Source: Bacillus sp. ISL-37
GTDB taxonomy: Bacteria > Bacillota > Bacilli > Bacillales > Cytobacillaceae
DNA length: 64,000 nt
Direction of reading: 5' to 3'
NCBI RefSeq assembly: GCF_018613315.1
Contig: NZ_JAGGQL010000011.1
Location: 27,852-91,851, forward strand
A program made the translations under genes and the position numbers. Below the pieces are notes generated by a model. The model was not told the DNA's origin. It saw only the letters and a program-made list of their open reading frames with translations, and did no database searches. The stretch's first letter is position 1; every line of letters starts with the position of its first letter. Of the stretch, positions 43,937-53,104 are shown one piece after another.

Positions 43937-44009
43937 AAAATAAAAAAATATTTCCTTACTCCCTCAATCATGTAAGCGGTATCACTATAGAATCTCTGAA
44001 AAAACTTTA

Positions 44010-44038
44010 TTGACAAATAAATCAGATAGTCTTAATAT
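44010..44038 (+). promoter_or_regulatory. Promoter of the metNPQ unit
   Basis: TTGACA (44010-44015) and TAATAT (44033-44038) are separated by 17 bp, 31 bp before the SAM aptamer. Confidence 0.75.
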
Positions 44039-44068
44039 TTCAATTATCGAAATTAATTTAATAAGAAA

Positions 44069-44170
44069 CTTATCAAGAGAGACTGAGGGATTAGGCCCTG
44101 TGACGTCCGGCAACCTCCTTTTTGGGAAAGGTGCCACTTCCTGCAGAATGTTTTCATTCTGAAAGATAAG
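44069..44170 (+). ncRNA. SAM-I riboswitch (S-box)
   Basis: The S-box landmarks occur in order: CTTATCAAGAGAGACTGAGG, GGCCCTGTGACGTCCGGCAA, GGTGCCA, and a closing P1 strand GATAAG. SAM binding favours termination, so metNPQ is expressed when methionine/SAM is low. Confidence 0.96.
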
Positions 44171-44188
44171 TCGTATAGATATTTACGA

Positions 44189-44223
44189 TGCCTCTTTCTT
44201 TGAATGAAAGAGGCATTTTTATT
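44189..44223 (+). terminator. SAM riboswitch terminator
   Basis: TGCCTCTTTC and GAAAGAGGCA pair and end in TTTTTATTTT just before metN. Confidence 0.93.
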
Positions 44224-44245
44224 TTGAAAAATCGGGGGTGCAATC

Positions 44246-45259
44246 ATGATTGAAGTGAAAAACCTGTTCAAGATATACGAAACGAAAAAAGGGACGGTTA
44301 CAGGCGTTGACGATGTTTCACTAAAAGTGGAAAAGGGAGAGATCTACGGAATTGTCGGTTACAGCGGTGCGGGGAAAAGTTCTTTGATCCGATGCTTGAA
44401 CCTCCTCGAAAAACCGACATCTGGAGAGATACAAATTGACGGGGTAGAGCTTACTTCTTTGAGCAAGACTGAACTGAGAAAAGCACGCTTGAAAATCGGG
44501 ATGATCTTTCAGCATTTCCATCTTGTCAGCGCAAAGACAGTCAGTGAAAATATCGCCTTTGCGTTGAAAGCTGCTGGCCTTCCAAAAGCGGAAATCAGTG
44601 CTAGAGTGACGGAGCTTTTAGAAATGGTTGGGCTTTCAGATAAAAAGGATGTCTATCCGGCACAATTGTCAGGCGGACAGAAACAGCGGGTCGGCATTGC
44701 CAGGGCGCTGGCGAACAATCCATCAGTGCTCTTGTGCGATGAAGCAACTTCTGCTCTTGACCCGAGCACTACAAAGTCGATTCTGTCTTTACTTAAAAAG
44801 ATTAATAGTGAATTGGGTATCACCATTGTCCTTATCACCCATGAGATGGAAGTCGTCAAGACGATTTGCGACAGGATGGCTGTTATGCAGGATGGAAAAA
44901 TCATCGAAGAAGGGAATGTATACGAAGTCTTCGCGAACCCGCAACAACAGCTCACAAAGGACTTCGTCAACTCGATCCTTCAATTTGAACTCCCGGAAAG
45001 ATTGCTGGAGGAGCGTCAAGGAAAGCTGATCAAAATCTATTTTCAGGGTGAGATCGCCGAGCAAGGCGTCATTTCAGATGTTTTCCAAACGTTTAAGGTT
45101 CGTGGCAATATCCTGCATGGAAAAATCGAATATATTCAGGACATTCCACTGGGGATTTTCATCATGGAGGTCACGGGAGAACAAGTTGAGATTGACCGGG
45201 CGATTGCCTACATAGCTGCAAGGACGAAAAACCTGGAGGTGATGGATGATGCTGCTTGA
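44246..45259 (+). CDS. metN: Methionine ABC transporter ATPase MetN
   Basis: The 337-residue ABC ATPase has Walker A GYSGAGKSS (residues 38-46), signature LSGGQKQRVGIARAL, Walker B LLCDEATSALDP, and a C-terminal NIL regulatory domain (about 260-335) typical of MetN. It powers import of methionine. The SAM-I riboswitch upstream supports the substrate. It overlaps metP by 14 bp. Confidence 0.95.
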   Translation: MIEVKNLFKIYETKKGTVTGVDDVSLKVEKGEIYGIVGYSGAGKSSLIRCLNLLEKPTSGEIQIDGVELTSLSKTELRKARLKIGMIFQHFHLVSAKTVSENIAFALKAAGLPKAEISARVTELLEMVGLSDKKDVYPAQLSGGQKQRVGIARALANNPSVLLCDEATSALDPSTTKSILSLLKKINSELGITIVLITHEMEVVKTICDRMAVMQDGKIIEEGNVYEVFANPQQQLTKDFVNSILQFELPERLLEERQGKLIKIYFQGEIAEQGVISDVFQTFKVRGNILHGKIEYIQDIPLGIFIMEVTGEQVEIDRAIAYIAARTKNLEVMDDAA

Positions 45260-45914
45260 TAACCTGATTGCATTGCTGCCGGAATTGAACAAAGCTTTTT
45301 TTGAAACCATCTATATGGTTGGCATCTCCATCCTTGTTGCCATTATTGTTGGATTGCCGACAGGAGTGCTGCTTTTTGTCACCGACAAAGGTCTGTTCCT
45401 GGAAAACCAGCTTTTTAAAAATATTGCCGGCTTCATCGTCAATATGATCCGCTCGGTTCCATTTATTATCCTGCTGATTGCCCTGCTGCCACTGGCGAAT
45501 CTAATCGCAGGCACGACAATCGGTCCGACAGCAGCCTCTGTTTCGTTATCGGTAGCGGCGATTCCGTTTTTTGCTAGAATCGTAGAGCAAAGCTTTCGGG
45601 AAATCGATAAAGGAGTCATTGAAGCTGCCGTTGCGACAGGCGCGACTCCATGGATGATCATCAAAGATGTCCTTATTCCTGAGGCTAAGCCTGGCATTGT
45701 CCAGGGTGTGACCATCACGATCATCAGCCTTGTAGCCTACTCGGCAATGGCCGGCATTGTCGGCGGAGGGGGAGTTGGCGACCTGGCAATCCGCTTCGGC
45801 TATTACCGATATGACAATACAATCATGATCACGACAGTCATTATCCTGATTTGCCTTGTCCAGCTGATCCAGTTTGGCGGGGACAGAATTGCAAGAGTAG
45901 TAGATAAAAGATAA
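45246..45914 (+). CDS. metP: Methionine ABC transporter permease MetP/MetI
   Basis: The 222-residue permease has five helices and the EAA loop (EAAVATGATPWMIIKDVLIPEA) that docks to MetN, shown here as EAAVATGATPWM. GGAGGTG near the end of metN serves as ribosome site. A start at the next ATG (45249) is equally possible. Confidence 0.95.
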   Translation: MMLLDNLIALLPELNKAFFETIYMVGISILVAIIVGLPTGVLLFVTDKGLFLENQLFKNIAGFIVNMIRSVPFIILLIALLPLANLIAGTTIGPTAASVSLSVAAIPFFARIVEQSFREIDKGVIEAAVATGATPWMIIKDVLIPEAKPGIVQGVTITIISLVAYSAMAGIVGGGGVGDLAIRFGYYRYDNTIMITTVIILICLVQLIQFGGDRIARVVDKR

Positions 45915-45935
45915 AAATTAGGGGGTTCTTTTAAA

Positions 45936-46763
45936 ATGAAAAACTTATTCTTCTCATTAGTATTGTTATTATCAATCGGTCTGCTGGCTGCATGCGGCAG
46001 CGACTCAGCATCCAGCGGCGATGCGAAAGCAGACGAAAAACAAGTGACATTTGGCGCAACATCCGGTCCATACAGTGATATGGTCTCAAAAGCTATCAAG
46101 CCACTTCTTGAGAAAAAGGGCTATGAAGTAAAAGTAGTCGAATTCAGCGATTACATCCAGCCGAACCTGGCTTTGTCAAAAGGTGATCTTGACGCTAACC
46201 TGTTCCAGCACAAGGTCTATATGGAAAACTTCGCGAAAGAACATAAACTTGAGCTATCAGAAGTAATCGTCGTGCCAACCGCGCCAATGGGAATCTATTC
46301 TAAGAAATTCAACTCACTGGATGAAGTTGCAGAGGGTTCTGCCATCGCGATTCCAAATGACCCAACAAATGCAGCGCGTGCCTTCCTGATTCTTGAAGAT
46401 GCTGGACTAATCAAGCTTGACCCTAATGCTGACCCACTAACAGTTTCCGAAAAAGATGTAAAAGACAATGTGAAGAACCTGCAGTTCAAGCCAATTGAAG
46501 CAGCACAGCTTCCAAGAGCAGTCGAAAGTGTTGACCTTTCAGCTGTACCAGGCAACTTTGCACTAGCTGCAAAAATGGACCTGCTTGATGCGCTTCAGCT
46601 GGAGAACATGCCAGACCAATACCGCAACCGCGTCGTCATCAATACAAAAGACCAAGATGCCCAATTTGCAAAAGACATCAAAGAAGTCGTAGAATCACCT
46701 GAGTTTGAAGAAATCATCGATGAAGAGTTCAAAGGCTTCGGAAAGCCAGAGTGGATGGAGTAG
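45936..46763 (+). CDS. metQ: Methionine-binding lipoprotein MetQ
   Basis: The 275-residue lipoprotein has lipobox LLAAC (Cys20) and an NlpA/MetQ-type binding domain (FGATSGPYSDMV at the start, AIPNDPTNAARAFLILE in the middle). It captures methionine outside the membrane for MetNP. TAGGGGG precedes the ATG. A strong terminator closes the operon. Confidence 0.95.
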   Translation: MKNLFFSLVLLLSIGLLAACGSDSASSGDAKADEKQVTFGATSGPYSDMVSKAIKPLLEKKGYEVKVVEFSDYIQPNLALSKGDLDANLFQHKVYMENFAKEHKLELSEVIVVPTAPMGIYSKKFNSLDEVAEGSAIAIPNDPTNAARAFLILEDAGLIKLDPNADPLTVSEKDVKDNVKNLQFKPIEAAQLPRAVESVDLSAVPGNFALAAKMDLLDALQLENMPDQYRNRVVINTKDQDAQFAKDIKEVVESPEFEEIIDEEFKGFGKPEWME

Positions 46764-46779
46764 AATAGTTATCATAATG

Positions 46780-46818
46780 AAGTCCCGGCAGCCAAAGCAC
46801 CCGGGACTTTTCCTTTTT
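46780..46818 (+). terminator. Rho-independent terminator of metNPQ
   Basis: AAGTCCCGG and CCGGGACTT pair across a 12-nt loop and run into TTCCTTTTTT. Confidence 0.9.
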
Positions 46819-46930
46819 TATAGCTTTCTCCCCTATAAATTGGTTAAAATATTGAAGAGACTCTTTTTAGGAAGGCTCTTTTGTTCTTTTATAGTAGAAT
46901 CTGCACTAACTAGGCGGAAAGGTAACAACT

Positions 46931-47135
46931 ATAAGCCCAAATGAGGCCTCCAACCCAAAAAAGGTCACATAGAAAAATTCTATAAGCCCAAACGAGGCTA
47001 CCGAGCCAGAAAAGGTCCTATAGAAAAATTCTATAAGCCCAAATGAGGCCACCAAGCTAAAAAAGGTCCTATAGAACAAATCTATAAGCCCAAATGAGGC
47101 CGCCGAGCCAGAAAAGGTCACATAGAAAAATATTC
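46931..47135. repeat. Tandem hairpin array, 51-bp period, four copies
   Basis: ATAAGCCC begins at 46931, 46982, 47033 and 47084, exactly 51 bp apart. Each junction can form a hairpin from TATAGAA and TTCTATA. Between are AATGAGGCC and AAAAGGTC segments. It fills most of the gap between metQ and the DUF445 gene. The remainder shows nothing clear. Confidence 0.92.
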
Positions 47136-47230
47136 TACAGGCGGGACGAGGACTTAAAAAGACACTGCGAGCCTTTCACAAGTAATAGAATGTCACTTGG
47201 AATCAATCTAACAGTAACAGAGGGAGATAT

Positions 47231-48490
47231 ATGGAAAAACGAGATAAGAGATCTAGACATTTGGCGGCTATTTCGCTGGCGATTATGGGTGCGGGGTTCC
47301 TCGCTATGATGCCGTTCCAGGATTCGTTGATCGGCAAATTGCTGATGGGCGGGTTTGAAGCCGGTCTAGTTGGCGGTCTTGCGGACTGGTTTGCTGTAAC
47401 AGCACTATTCAGGCATCCGATGGGCATACCGATTCCTCACACCGCGCTTCTGCCGAAAAATCGTGATAAAGTAACGCGCGCGTTAATCAATATGCTTGAA
47501 AATGACTGGCTCACGAAAGAGAGCATCATGGATAAGTTCAAGCAGATTCATATTCTGGATAAAATTTTCGAAACGGTTGAGAAGGAACTGCATTCTGAGT
47601 CTGTTAAGCAGAGCATCCAGTCATTCAGCCTGGATGTCGTGAAAAAGATAGATGTAGAAAGGTTTTCGCCAACAATAGAACAGGAAATCAAAGGTTTCCT
47701 GCTATCAGCTGATACTTCCGATCTTCTGCAAAAAGCCTCCAGCCACGTATTGTCGAAAGAATATGAGGCAGCAGCATTCAATTATGTGCTGATAGAGACA
47801 GAGAAATGGGCGTCGCAGGATGAAGCGAAAATGGTTCTTGGGAAACTTGGAAAACAGGCAATTGATACAACGGAAGCGGATGGTCTGTTAAAATTTGCGA
47901 TCCAATCGTTCAGCAATATGATCACTGAAGAAAAAGTCGGCAACATCTTGCAGTCCTTTATTTTAAAAAGAATGAAAAATCTGCAGCAGGAAGATAATCG
48001 CTACCGCCATATGATTCTTGAGAAAATCCGCAAAGAACTTGCCAACATAAATGAGCGCGAAGCATTAATGTCCGAAATCCAGGCATGGAAAAACAAGATG
48101 GTCGAGGATATGGATTTAACCGGACAAATCAGGGGTGTACTGGCAAAGTCAAAGGATCGTGTCATTGCTTTTATCGAAGCAGACAGCTTTGTTGACGATA
48201 CCGTTACTCCAGTGGTGAAAAGGTTCATACAGGAGATCAAAGAAGATGAGGGTAAGGTAGCGGCAATCGAAAGCTGGCTCCACGCTAAAATAGCAGGCCT
48301 GATTGAAAGAAATCATTCCAAAATCGGCAAGCTTGTCCGTGAGAATCTTGACAAGCTTGATACAGAAACCCTGATTGATATGATGGAAAACAACGTCGGA
48401 AAAGATTTGCAATGGATCAGGGTGAATGGTGCCGTATGCGGTTTCCTTATTGGTATCGGTTTGACGATTTTTAAGCTTATTGTTTTGTAA
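47231..48490 (+). CDS. DUF445 family membrane-anchored protein
   Basis: The 419-residue protein has membrane helices near the N-terminus (about residues 10-60) and a C-terminal helix (about 397-417) around a long helical domain, the layout of DUF445 proteins. GGLADWFAVTALFRHPMG is a family landmark. Function is unknown. GAGGGAG precedes the ATG and a terminator follows. Confidence 0.88.
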   Translation: MEKRDKRSRHLAAISLAIMGAGFLAMMPFQDSLIGKLLMGGFEAGLVGGLADWFAVTALFRHPMGIPIPHTALLPKNRDKVTRALINMLENDWLTKESIMDKFKQIHILDKIFETVEKELHSESVKQSIQSFSLDVVKKIDVERFSPTIEQEIKGFLLSADTSDLLQKASSHVLSKEYEAAAFNYVLIETEKWASQDEAKMVLGKLGKQAIDTTEADGLLKFAIQSFSNMITEEKVGNILQSFILKRMKNLQQEDNRYRHMILEKIRKELANINEREALMSEIQAWKNKMVEDMDLTGQIRGVLAKSKDRVIAFIEADSFVDDTVTPVVKRFIQEIKEDEGKVAAIESWLHAKIAGLIERNHSKIGKLVRENLDKLDTETLIDMMENNVGKDLQWIRVNGAVCGFLIGIGLTIFKLIVL

Positions 48491-48499
48491 AATGAATGA

Positions 48500-48531
48500 A
48501 AGGCCAATCTAATTCCGGATTGGTCTTTTTC
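48500..48531 (+). terminator. Rho-independent terminator
   Basis: AAGGCCAATC and GATTGGTCTT pair and end in TTTTT after the DUF445 gene. Confidence 0.88.
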
Positions 48532-48582
48532 TGTATTCATGAATATGAAATAAATGGTAATATGATGATGGGAGGGGAATGC

Positions 48583-48951
48583 ATGGCTAAAAGGAAATTA
48601 CTTGTATCATTAATTTTCGTTTTGGTGAGTGCCGTCCTATTAACATCATATTGGGCGTACCATCACAAGATACTGTCCGGTAATTTTGACAAATTGACCA
48701 TCAGTGGCATGGAAGGCACAACAATCCAGGTTATAAAAGACAGGGACGAGATTGCAAGGATCATATTAGACATTAATGAAAGCCCACGGAATTTCAAGTA
48801 TGATAGCGGCTTAACATACGATTATTTACCGCACGGCATCATGACCTTTGAAAATAGTACAGAAAAAGTGCAAATTGGCTTGCTTAAAAAAAACGGAAAG
48901 ACGATTACAAAGTATTGGGAAATTGATACGGAGTTTCCTTTCGGAAATTAG
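48583..48951 (+). CDS. Membrane-anchored protein of unknown function
   Basis: I do not recognise this 122-residue protein. A signal anchor spans about residues 6-27, and the rest is a small external domain of mixed beta character with no cysteines. The ATG at 48583 lies behind GGAGGGG; the upstream frame overlaps a terminator. The cupin gene starts 13 bp after it, so the two may be cotranscribed. Confidence 0.72.
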   Translation: MAKRKLLVSLIFVLVSAVLLTSYWAYHHKILSGNFDKLTISGMEGTTIQVIKDRDEIARIILDINESPRNFKYDSGLTYDYLPHGIMTFENSTEKVQIGLLKKNGKTITKYWEIDTEFPFGN

Positions 48952-48964
48952 AGGAGTGGCGAAG

Positions 48965-49324
48965 ATGGAGAAGGTAAATATCAGCGAAAAGTTCTCGCTT
49001 TTTAGTGACTATTGGAGTCCGAAAATCGCCGGAGAGATAAATGATATGCATGTTAAATTCGCCAAGCTGAAAGGTGAGTTCATCTGGCATAAACATGAAC
49101 ATGAGGATGAGATGTTCCTCGTCATGAAAGGAAATCTGCTGCTAAAGTTCAGGGATAAGGACGTGCACCTGGGGGAAGGGGAATTCATGATTGTACCTAA
49201 AGGAGTGGAGCACCTTCCCATTGCGGAGGAAGAAGCGCATGTCATCTTCTTTGAACCCAAATCAACCCTTAATACGGGGGATGAAGTGAATGACAGAACA
49301 GTTTCTAAACTTCCATCGATATAA
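48965..49324 (+). CDS. Cupin-domain protein
   Basis: The 119-residue protein is a single cupin barrel with the metal-binding motif HKHEHEDEMFLV (His and Glu ligands near residues 42-49) and the second motif PKGVEHLP. Such proteins may be sugar isomerases, dioxygenases or binding proteins. The ATG at 48965 lies 7 nt behind GAGGAG. Confidence 0.85.
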   Translation: MEKVNISEKFSLFSDYWSPKIAGEINDMHVKFAKLKGEFIWHKHEHEDEMFLVMKGNLLLKFRDKDVHLGEGEFMIVPKGVEHLPIAEEEAHVIFFEPKSTLNTGDEVNDRTVSKLPSI

Positions 49325-49327
49325 AAT

Positions 49328-49357
49328 AAAAGGCTCGGTCCAATGACCAAGCTCTTC
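49328..49357. terminator. Terminator between convergent genes
   Basis: AAAGGCTCGGTC and GACCAAGCTCTT pair imperfectly around CAAT between the cupin and RsbR-like genes. Confidence 0.65.
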
Positions 49358-49358
49358 T

Positions 49359-50135
49359 TCATTCACTAATTTTTACAAGTTGGAATCCAGTTTCTTTCCA
49401 CACATAGCGGATTCCATGGACAAATGTATTGAAGGTCGGAACATCAACAAGCAACCCATTCAGTACGATTGATTTGGCCATTTCAGGCCGGATTCCTACA
49501 TAAATCGATTGCACCCCCATAAGCTTAAGGGCATTGATGACCTGCTGCAGACGGAATGCGATAGGCGCATCCAGTTCATCCGAAACACCGGTAAAATCAA
49601 AGATAACATATTGATTTCCTTGCTGGGCGCTGTGTGAGAGGATTTTTTCCTCAAGCAGTTCCAGTCGATCTTCAGTCAATTTTCCCATAACCGGAACAAG
49701 CACAGCAGTGTCAACTGACAGAGGTATGACAGGCATATCAAGTACTTGAAGCTGTTTCCTGTTTTCCTCCAGAGTTTCTTCGAATTCGGTTACATCTTTC
49801 CACGTAAGGATAAATCCGCTTTCCTTGCCTTCATTGTTGGTTAGTCGATCAACCATAATCTCAGCCGAGAATTTGTTGAACAAAGAAATGCTAGCAGAGT
49901 GAGGGAAATTTCCTCCGGCCAGGATATTCTGTTGACGGCTGCCATGGAACTCTCCCAAATTTCTGCCGATAAATTCCACTGGATCATTGATTCCTACATA
50001 AGGGCCAATTTGCGCCAATAATTGCATCGCCGAATCATTGATAAAAACGATTTTGTAATCTTCATTAGCGATTAAGATATTTTCATTGATTTTATTTAAA
50101 AGTTGGTGAGTTTCTATCGCATCGAAATTGAACAA
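49359..50135 (-). CDS. PAS-STAS protein, RsbR-like
   Basis: The 258-residue protein has an N-terminal PAS-type sensor domain (about residues 8-110) and a C-terminal STAS domain (about 145-255) with VIFDFTGVS and YVGIRPEMAKSIV, as in RsbR stressosome proteins. Residues at positions usually holding the phosphorylated threonines of RsbR appear to be ELDA and a serine. I chose TTG at 50135, 7 nt behind AAAGGAG. Longer starts cross the doxX terminator. Confidence 0.85.
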   Translation of the reverse strand: MFNFDAIETHQLLNKINENILIANEDYKIVFINDSAMQLLAQIGPYVGINDPVEFIGRNLGEFHGSRQQNILAGGNFPHSASISLFNKFSAEIMVDRLTNNEGKESGFILTWKDVTEFEETLEENRKQLQVLDMPVIPLSVDTAVLVPVMGKLTEDRLELLEEKILSHSAQQGNQYVIFDFTGVSDELDAPIAFRLQQVINALKLMGVQSIYVGIRPEMAKSIVLNGLLVDVPTFNTFVHGIRYVWKETGFQLVKISE

Positions 50136-50208
50136 AGGAATCGCTCCTTTTCTAGTAGGCATACTATGTAAAATTATAGCTAAGTTTTCCAATTGGGACA
50201 AGGAATAG

Positions 50209-50238
50209 AAAAAGCCTCCTGCAAAAGCACAGGAGGCT
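50209..50238 (-). terminator. Rho-independent terminator, minus strand
   Basis: AGCCTCCTG and CAGGAGGCT pair, with TTTTTC following on the minus strand after the first doxX-like gene. Confidence 0.9.
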
Positions 50239-50244
50239 GACAAT

Positions 50245-50748
50245 TCAATTAGTGGCTGTTTTCTTTTTGAAGAAAGTTTTTCGAATAAATGGTATTACCC
50301 AGTGGTCCAATCCATATCTGCCTGCGTTATAACCAGCGAAGAGGATCATGAATCCGAAGAAAATATCTGTTGGATTGTGGGATACGGTTCCGGCAAGGAA
50401 GAAACTGAAGTTCATCAGTAAACCGAAGAACATGGCGGCAGTTGTCAGACAGCCGAGGATGAGTCCCAAACCGACAAGGAATTCACCGACCGGTACTATG
50501 AAGTTGAAAAGCTCAATGTTCGGCAGCGCGAAGTTTTCCAGAAAAGAGACATACCAGCCATAAACCATGTTTCCATCAGGACCTTTTACCGGATTGGCGA
50601 CGGCATTTTTCAAATATCCAGTTGCGTCAAAGCCATCCCCGGTCATTTTATGCCAACCAGCAACCATCCAGTTGTAACCTAGCCATATACGTATAAAAGT
50701 CAAAATTCCGGCGGCAACATTATTTTCTCTCAACCAATTTGCGAACAT
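50245..50748 (-). CDS. DoxX family membrane protein, copy 1
   Basis: The 167-residue protein has four membrane helices and the DoxX family pattern (IRIWLGYNWMVAGWHK; VGEFLVGLGLILG; AGYNAGRYGLD). DoxX/DoxD relatives take part in thiosulfate:quinone oxidoreductases or thiol oxidative stress complexes. GAAGGGAAGCG precedes the ATG, the same leader as the other two copies. It is the most diverged of the three. Confidence 0.88.
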   Translation of the reverse strand: MFANWLRENNVAAGILTFIRIWLGYNWMVAGWHKMTGDGFDATGYLKNAVANPVKGPDGNMVYGWYVSFLENFALPNIELFNFIVPVGEFLVGLGLILGCLTTAAMFFGLLMNFSFFLAGTVSHNPTDIFFGFMILFAGYNAGRYGLDHWVIPFIRKTFFKKKTATN

Positions 50749-50961
50749 ATCAATCGCTTCCCTTCAAGGATGAATTATTATTTGATTACACTACAATATA
50801 TTGACTTGCAAATTTTAAATGCGGGCTGGAAGTCTTTGTTCACAAATTAGCAAAAACATATTGTCAGGATTTTGAACACTTGGCGAAGATGATAACGGTA
50901 GAAAGACGAGAGGAACAAATGCGGAGGGGTAACGGAAGGGAACACATGCGGTGAAGATAAC

Positions 50962-50990
50962 AAAAAAGAGCCAGACAAATGCCAGGCTCT
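50962..50990 (-). terminator. Rho-independent terminator, minus strand
   Basis: AGAGCC and GGCTCT with an inner short stem pair, and six T residues follow on the minus strand after doxX copy 2. Confidence 0.85.
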
Positions 50991-51006
50991 CTGTTAATGA
51001 TTTAAG

Positions 51007-51522
51007 TTAAACTGCTTTATGCGCAGTTTCAGCTTCTCTTTTGAATACAGTTTTACGGATGAAAGGAACTACCCAGCGGTCCAGACCGTATTTGCCAGCG
51101 TTGTAGCCGGCAAACAGGATGATGAAGCCGAAGAAGATGTCAGTTGGGTTGTGAGATACTGTTCCGGCAAGGAAGAAGCTGAAGTTCATCACTAGACCGA
51201 AGAACATTGCAGCAGTTGTCAGAGTTCCAAGGATCAAACCAAGACCAACAAGAAATTCGCCTAGCGGTACGATAAAGTTGAATAATTCAATGTTCGGGAT
51301 TGCAAAGCTTTCAAGGAAGTTCACATACCATCCATATACCGCATTTCCGTCTGGACCCTTTACTGGATTCGCTACCGCGTTTTTCAAATATCCAGTTGCG
51401 TCAAAGCCTTCACCAGTCAATTTTCCCCATCCAGCAGTCATCCAGTTATATCCGAGCCAAACCCTAATGACAGTCAACAGGCCAGCAGCAATATTGTTTT
51501 CTCTTAACCATTTAGCGAACAT
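51007..51522 (-). CDS. DoxX family membrane protein, copy 2
   Basis: The 171-residue four-helix protein is identical to the copy at 62150 over the first 161 residues; only the last ten differ. The DNA differs at many silent positions, so identity is maintained by selection or the duplication is not very recent. Role as for copy 1: probable quinone-linked sulfur or thiol oxidation, inferred from family and neighbours. Confidence 0.9.
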   Translation of the reverse strand: MFAKWLRENNIAAGLLTVIRVWLGYNWMTAGWGKLTGEGFDATGYLKNAVANPVKGPDGNAVYGWYVNFLESFAIPNIELFNFIVPLGEFLVGLGLILGTLTTAAMFFGLVMNFSFFLAGTVSHNPTDIFFGFIILFAGYNAGKYGLDRWVVPFIRKTVFKREAETAHKAV

Positions 51523-51722
51523 ATAAATCGCTTCCCTTCAAAAATAAGTAATTATTGATTACACTTACAATATATCAGAATCCGAAATAAAAATGATTGG
51601 TTTGTGAATCTGTTCACAAAAACGCTACAACAAATTGACGGATTGTTGAACACGAACCCTGAAAAGAGGAAATGTCGGCTACAGTGCCTAAGCAAAGCGC
51701 CTAACAGAAAGGATGAAAACAG

Positions 51723-52910
51723 ATGGATCAACAATCAGGAGCAACTCAACAAAACCCGGGCACTGAGAAAATCTGGAGCAAGGACTTTTTATTCATTTTC
51801 CTTGCTAACTTTTTTATTTTCCTTGGATTTCAAATGACATTGCCGACGATACCATTGTTTGTGGAACAGCTAGGTGGAAATGACCAGTTGATTGGTTTCG
51901 TCGTAGGAATCTTCACTTTTTCCGCATTGCTTGTCCGTCCTTTCGCAGGTAGAATGCTTGAAACAAAGGGGAGAGGCTTTGTTTACTTGATAGGCCTGGC
52001 AATATTCGTGATATCGGTGGGCTCATTTGGGTTTGCAGTCAGCATCGCCTTCTTGTTTTTAATGAGGGTAGTGCAGGGAGTTGGCTGGGGTTTTTCTACT
52101 ACTGCTTCTGGCACAATTGCTACTGATTTAATCCCACCCCGGCGCCGAGGGGAAGGGATGGGCTATTTTGGGCTCTCCGGAAACGTTGCGCTTGCGATGG
52201 GCCCGACTCTCGGACTGGCACTAGCTGAAGTCATTACATTTAAACAGCTGTTTTTAGGTAGTGCCTTTCTCGGCCTGACAGCTTTCGTACTAGCATCAAG
52301 GATCACGTATAAAACAGTTGAAAAAAGCGAGAGGGAAGTTGACCGGCGCAAATGGGATGTATATGAGAAATCTGCTTTGCAGCCATCTTTATTACTCTTG
52401 TTCATCACGGTGACTTTTGGAGGAATCGCATCCTTTCTACCACTCTATTCCGCCCAGAAAGGTATTGAAGGAATCCAGTGGTACTTTTTTATTTTTGCGA
52501 TGGCTCTAATGCTGTCACGGTCCTTTGCCGGCAAGCTCTATGATAAAAAAGGCCACGGCGCGGTTTTCCTGCCAGGGACTTTATTAATCATGATCGCAAT
52601 GATCCTGCTGGCATGGCTGCCGAATAGCCTAGTTATGTTCATCGCCGCGGGGTTATATGGATTCGGCTTTGGATCCGTCCAGCCGGCACTGCAGGCATGG
52701 GCCGTCCAGGATGCGCCAATGAATCGCAAGGGAATGGCGAACGCAACCTTCTTCTCCTTTTTCGACTTAGGCGTTGGCGTCGGGGCAATGGCTTTTGGAC
52801 AAATCGGTCATTGGCTTGGATATGGGAGCATCTACATTGCCTCAGCCATTTCCGTTTCAATCTCGATTATCTTGTATATTTTTATGGGAAGAAGAACTGT
52901 GAGAAATTAG
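51723..52910 (+). CDS. MFS transporter
   Basis: The 395-residue protein has 12 predicted helices and the MFS motif in the 2-3 loop (GRMLETKGRG region) and a RVVQGVGWGFSTTASG helix resembling drug efflux members. Substrate is unknown. AAAGGATG precedes the ATG; a terminator follows. No regulator is adjacent. Confidence 0.88.
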   Translation: MDQQSGATQQNPGTEKIWSKDFLFIFLANFFIFLGFQMTLPTIPLFVEQLGGNDQLIGFVVGIFTFSALLVRPFAGRMLETKGRGFVYLIGLAIFVISVGSFGFAVSIAFLFLMRVVQGVGWGFSTTASGTIATDLIPPRRRGEGMGYFGLSGNVALAMGPTLGLALAEVITFKQLFLGSAFLGLTAFVLASRITYKTVEKSEREVDRRKWDVYEKSALQPSLLLLFITVTFGGIASFLPLYSAQKGIEGIQWYFFIFAMALMLSRSFAGKLYDKKGHGAVFLPGTLLIMIAMILLAWLPNSLVMFIAAGLYGFGFGSVQPALQAWAVQDAPMNRKGMANATFFSFFDLGVGVGAMAFGQIGHWLGYGSIYIASAISVSISIILYIFMGRRTVRN

Positions 52911-52938
52911 ACCTGTTCCATACCGGAGCAGGTTTTTT
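52911..52938 (+). terminator. Rho-independent terminator
   Basis: ACCTGTTCC and GGAGCAGGT pair and end in six T residues after the MFS gene. Confidence 0.9.
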
Positions 52939-52967
52939 ATTTGAAGCAAAGGGCGATACAAAGTAAA

Positions 52968-52983
52968 ATACAGTTATAGGTAT
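52968..52983 (+). promoter_or_regulatory. CsoR/CstR-type operator candidate before the CstB-like gene
   Basis: ATACA-GTTATA-GGTAT is one mismatch from the ATACC-N6-GGTAT palindrome and lies 122 bp before the CstB-like start. Confidence 0.5.
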
Positions 52984-53104
52984 ATATTGGAATTAAGGCA
53001 GCGCCTACTGGCATATTTTAATGCTTTTAAAAAATATGGTGCAGGGTATAAAGAAGTATAGTCTTCATGAACCTATGAAAACAAAAAATGTAGGAGGAAT
53101 CGCT

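Noticed and set aside
53021..53104. Upstream extension of the CstB-like frame
   Set aside because: AGGAGG directly before the ATG at 53105 and the MBL domain start fix the shorter form.
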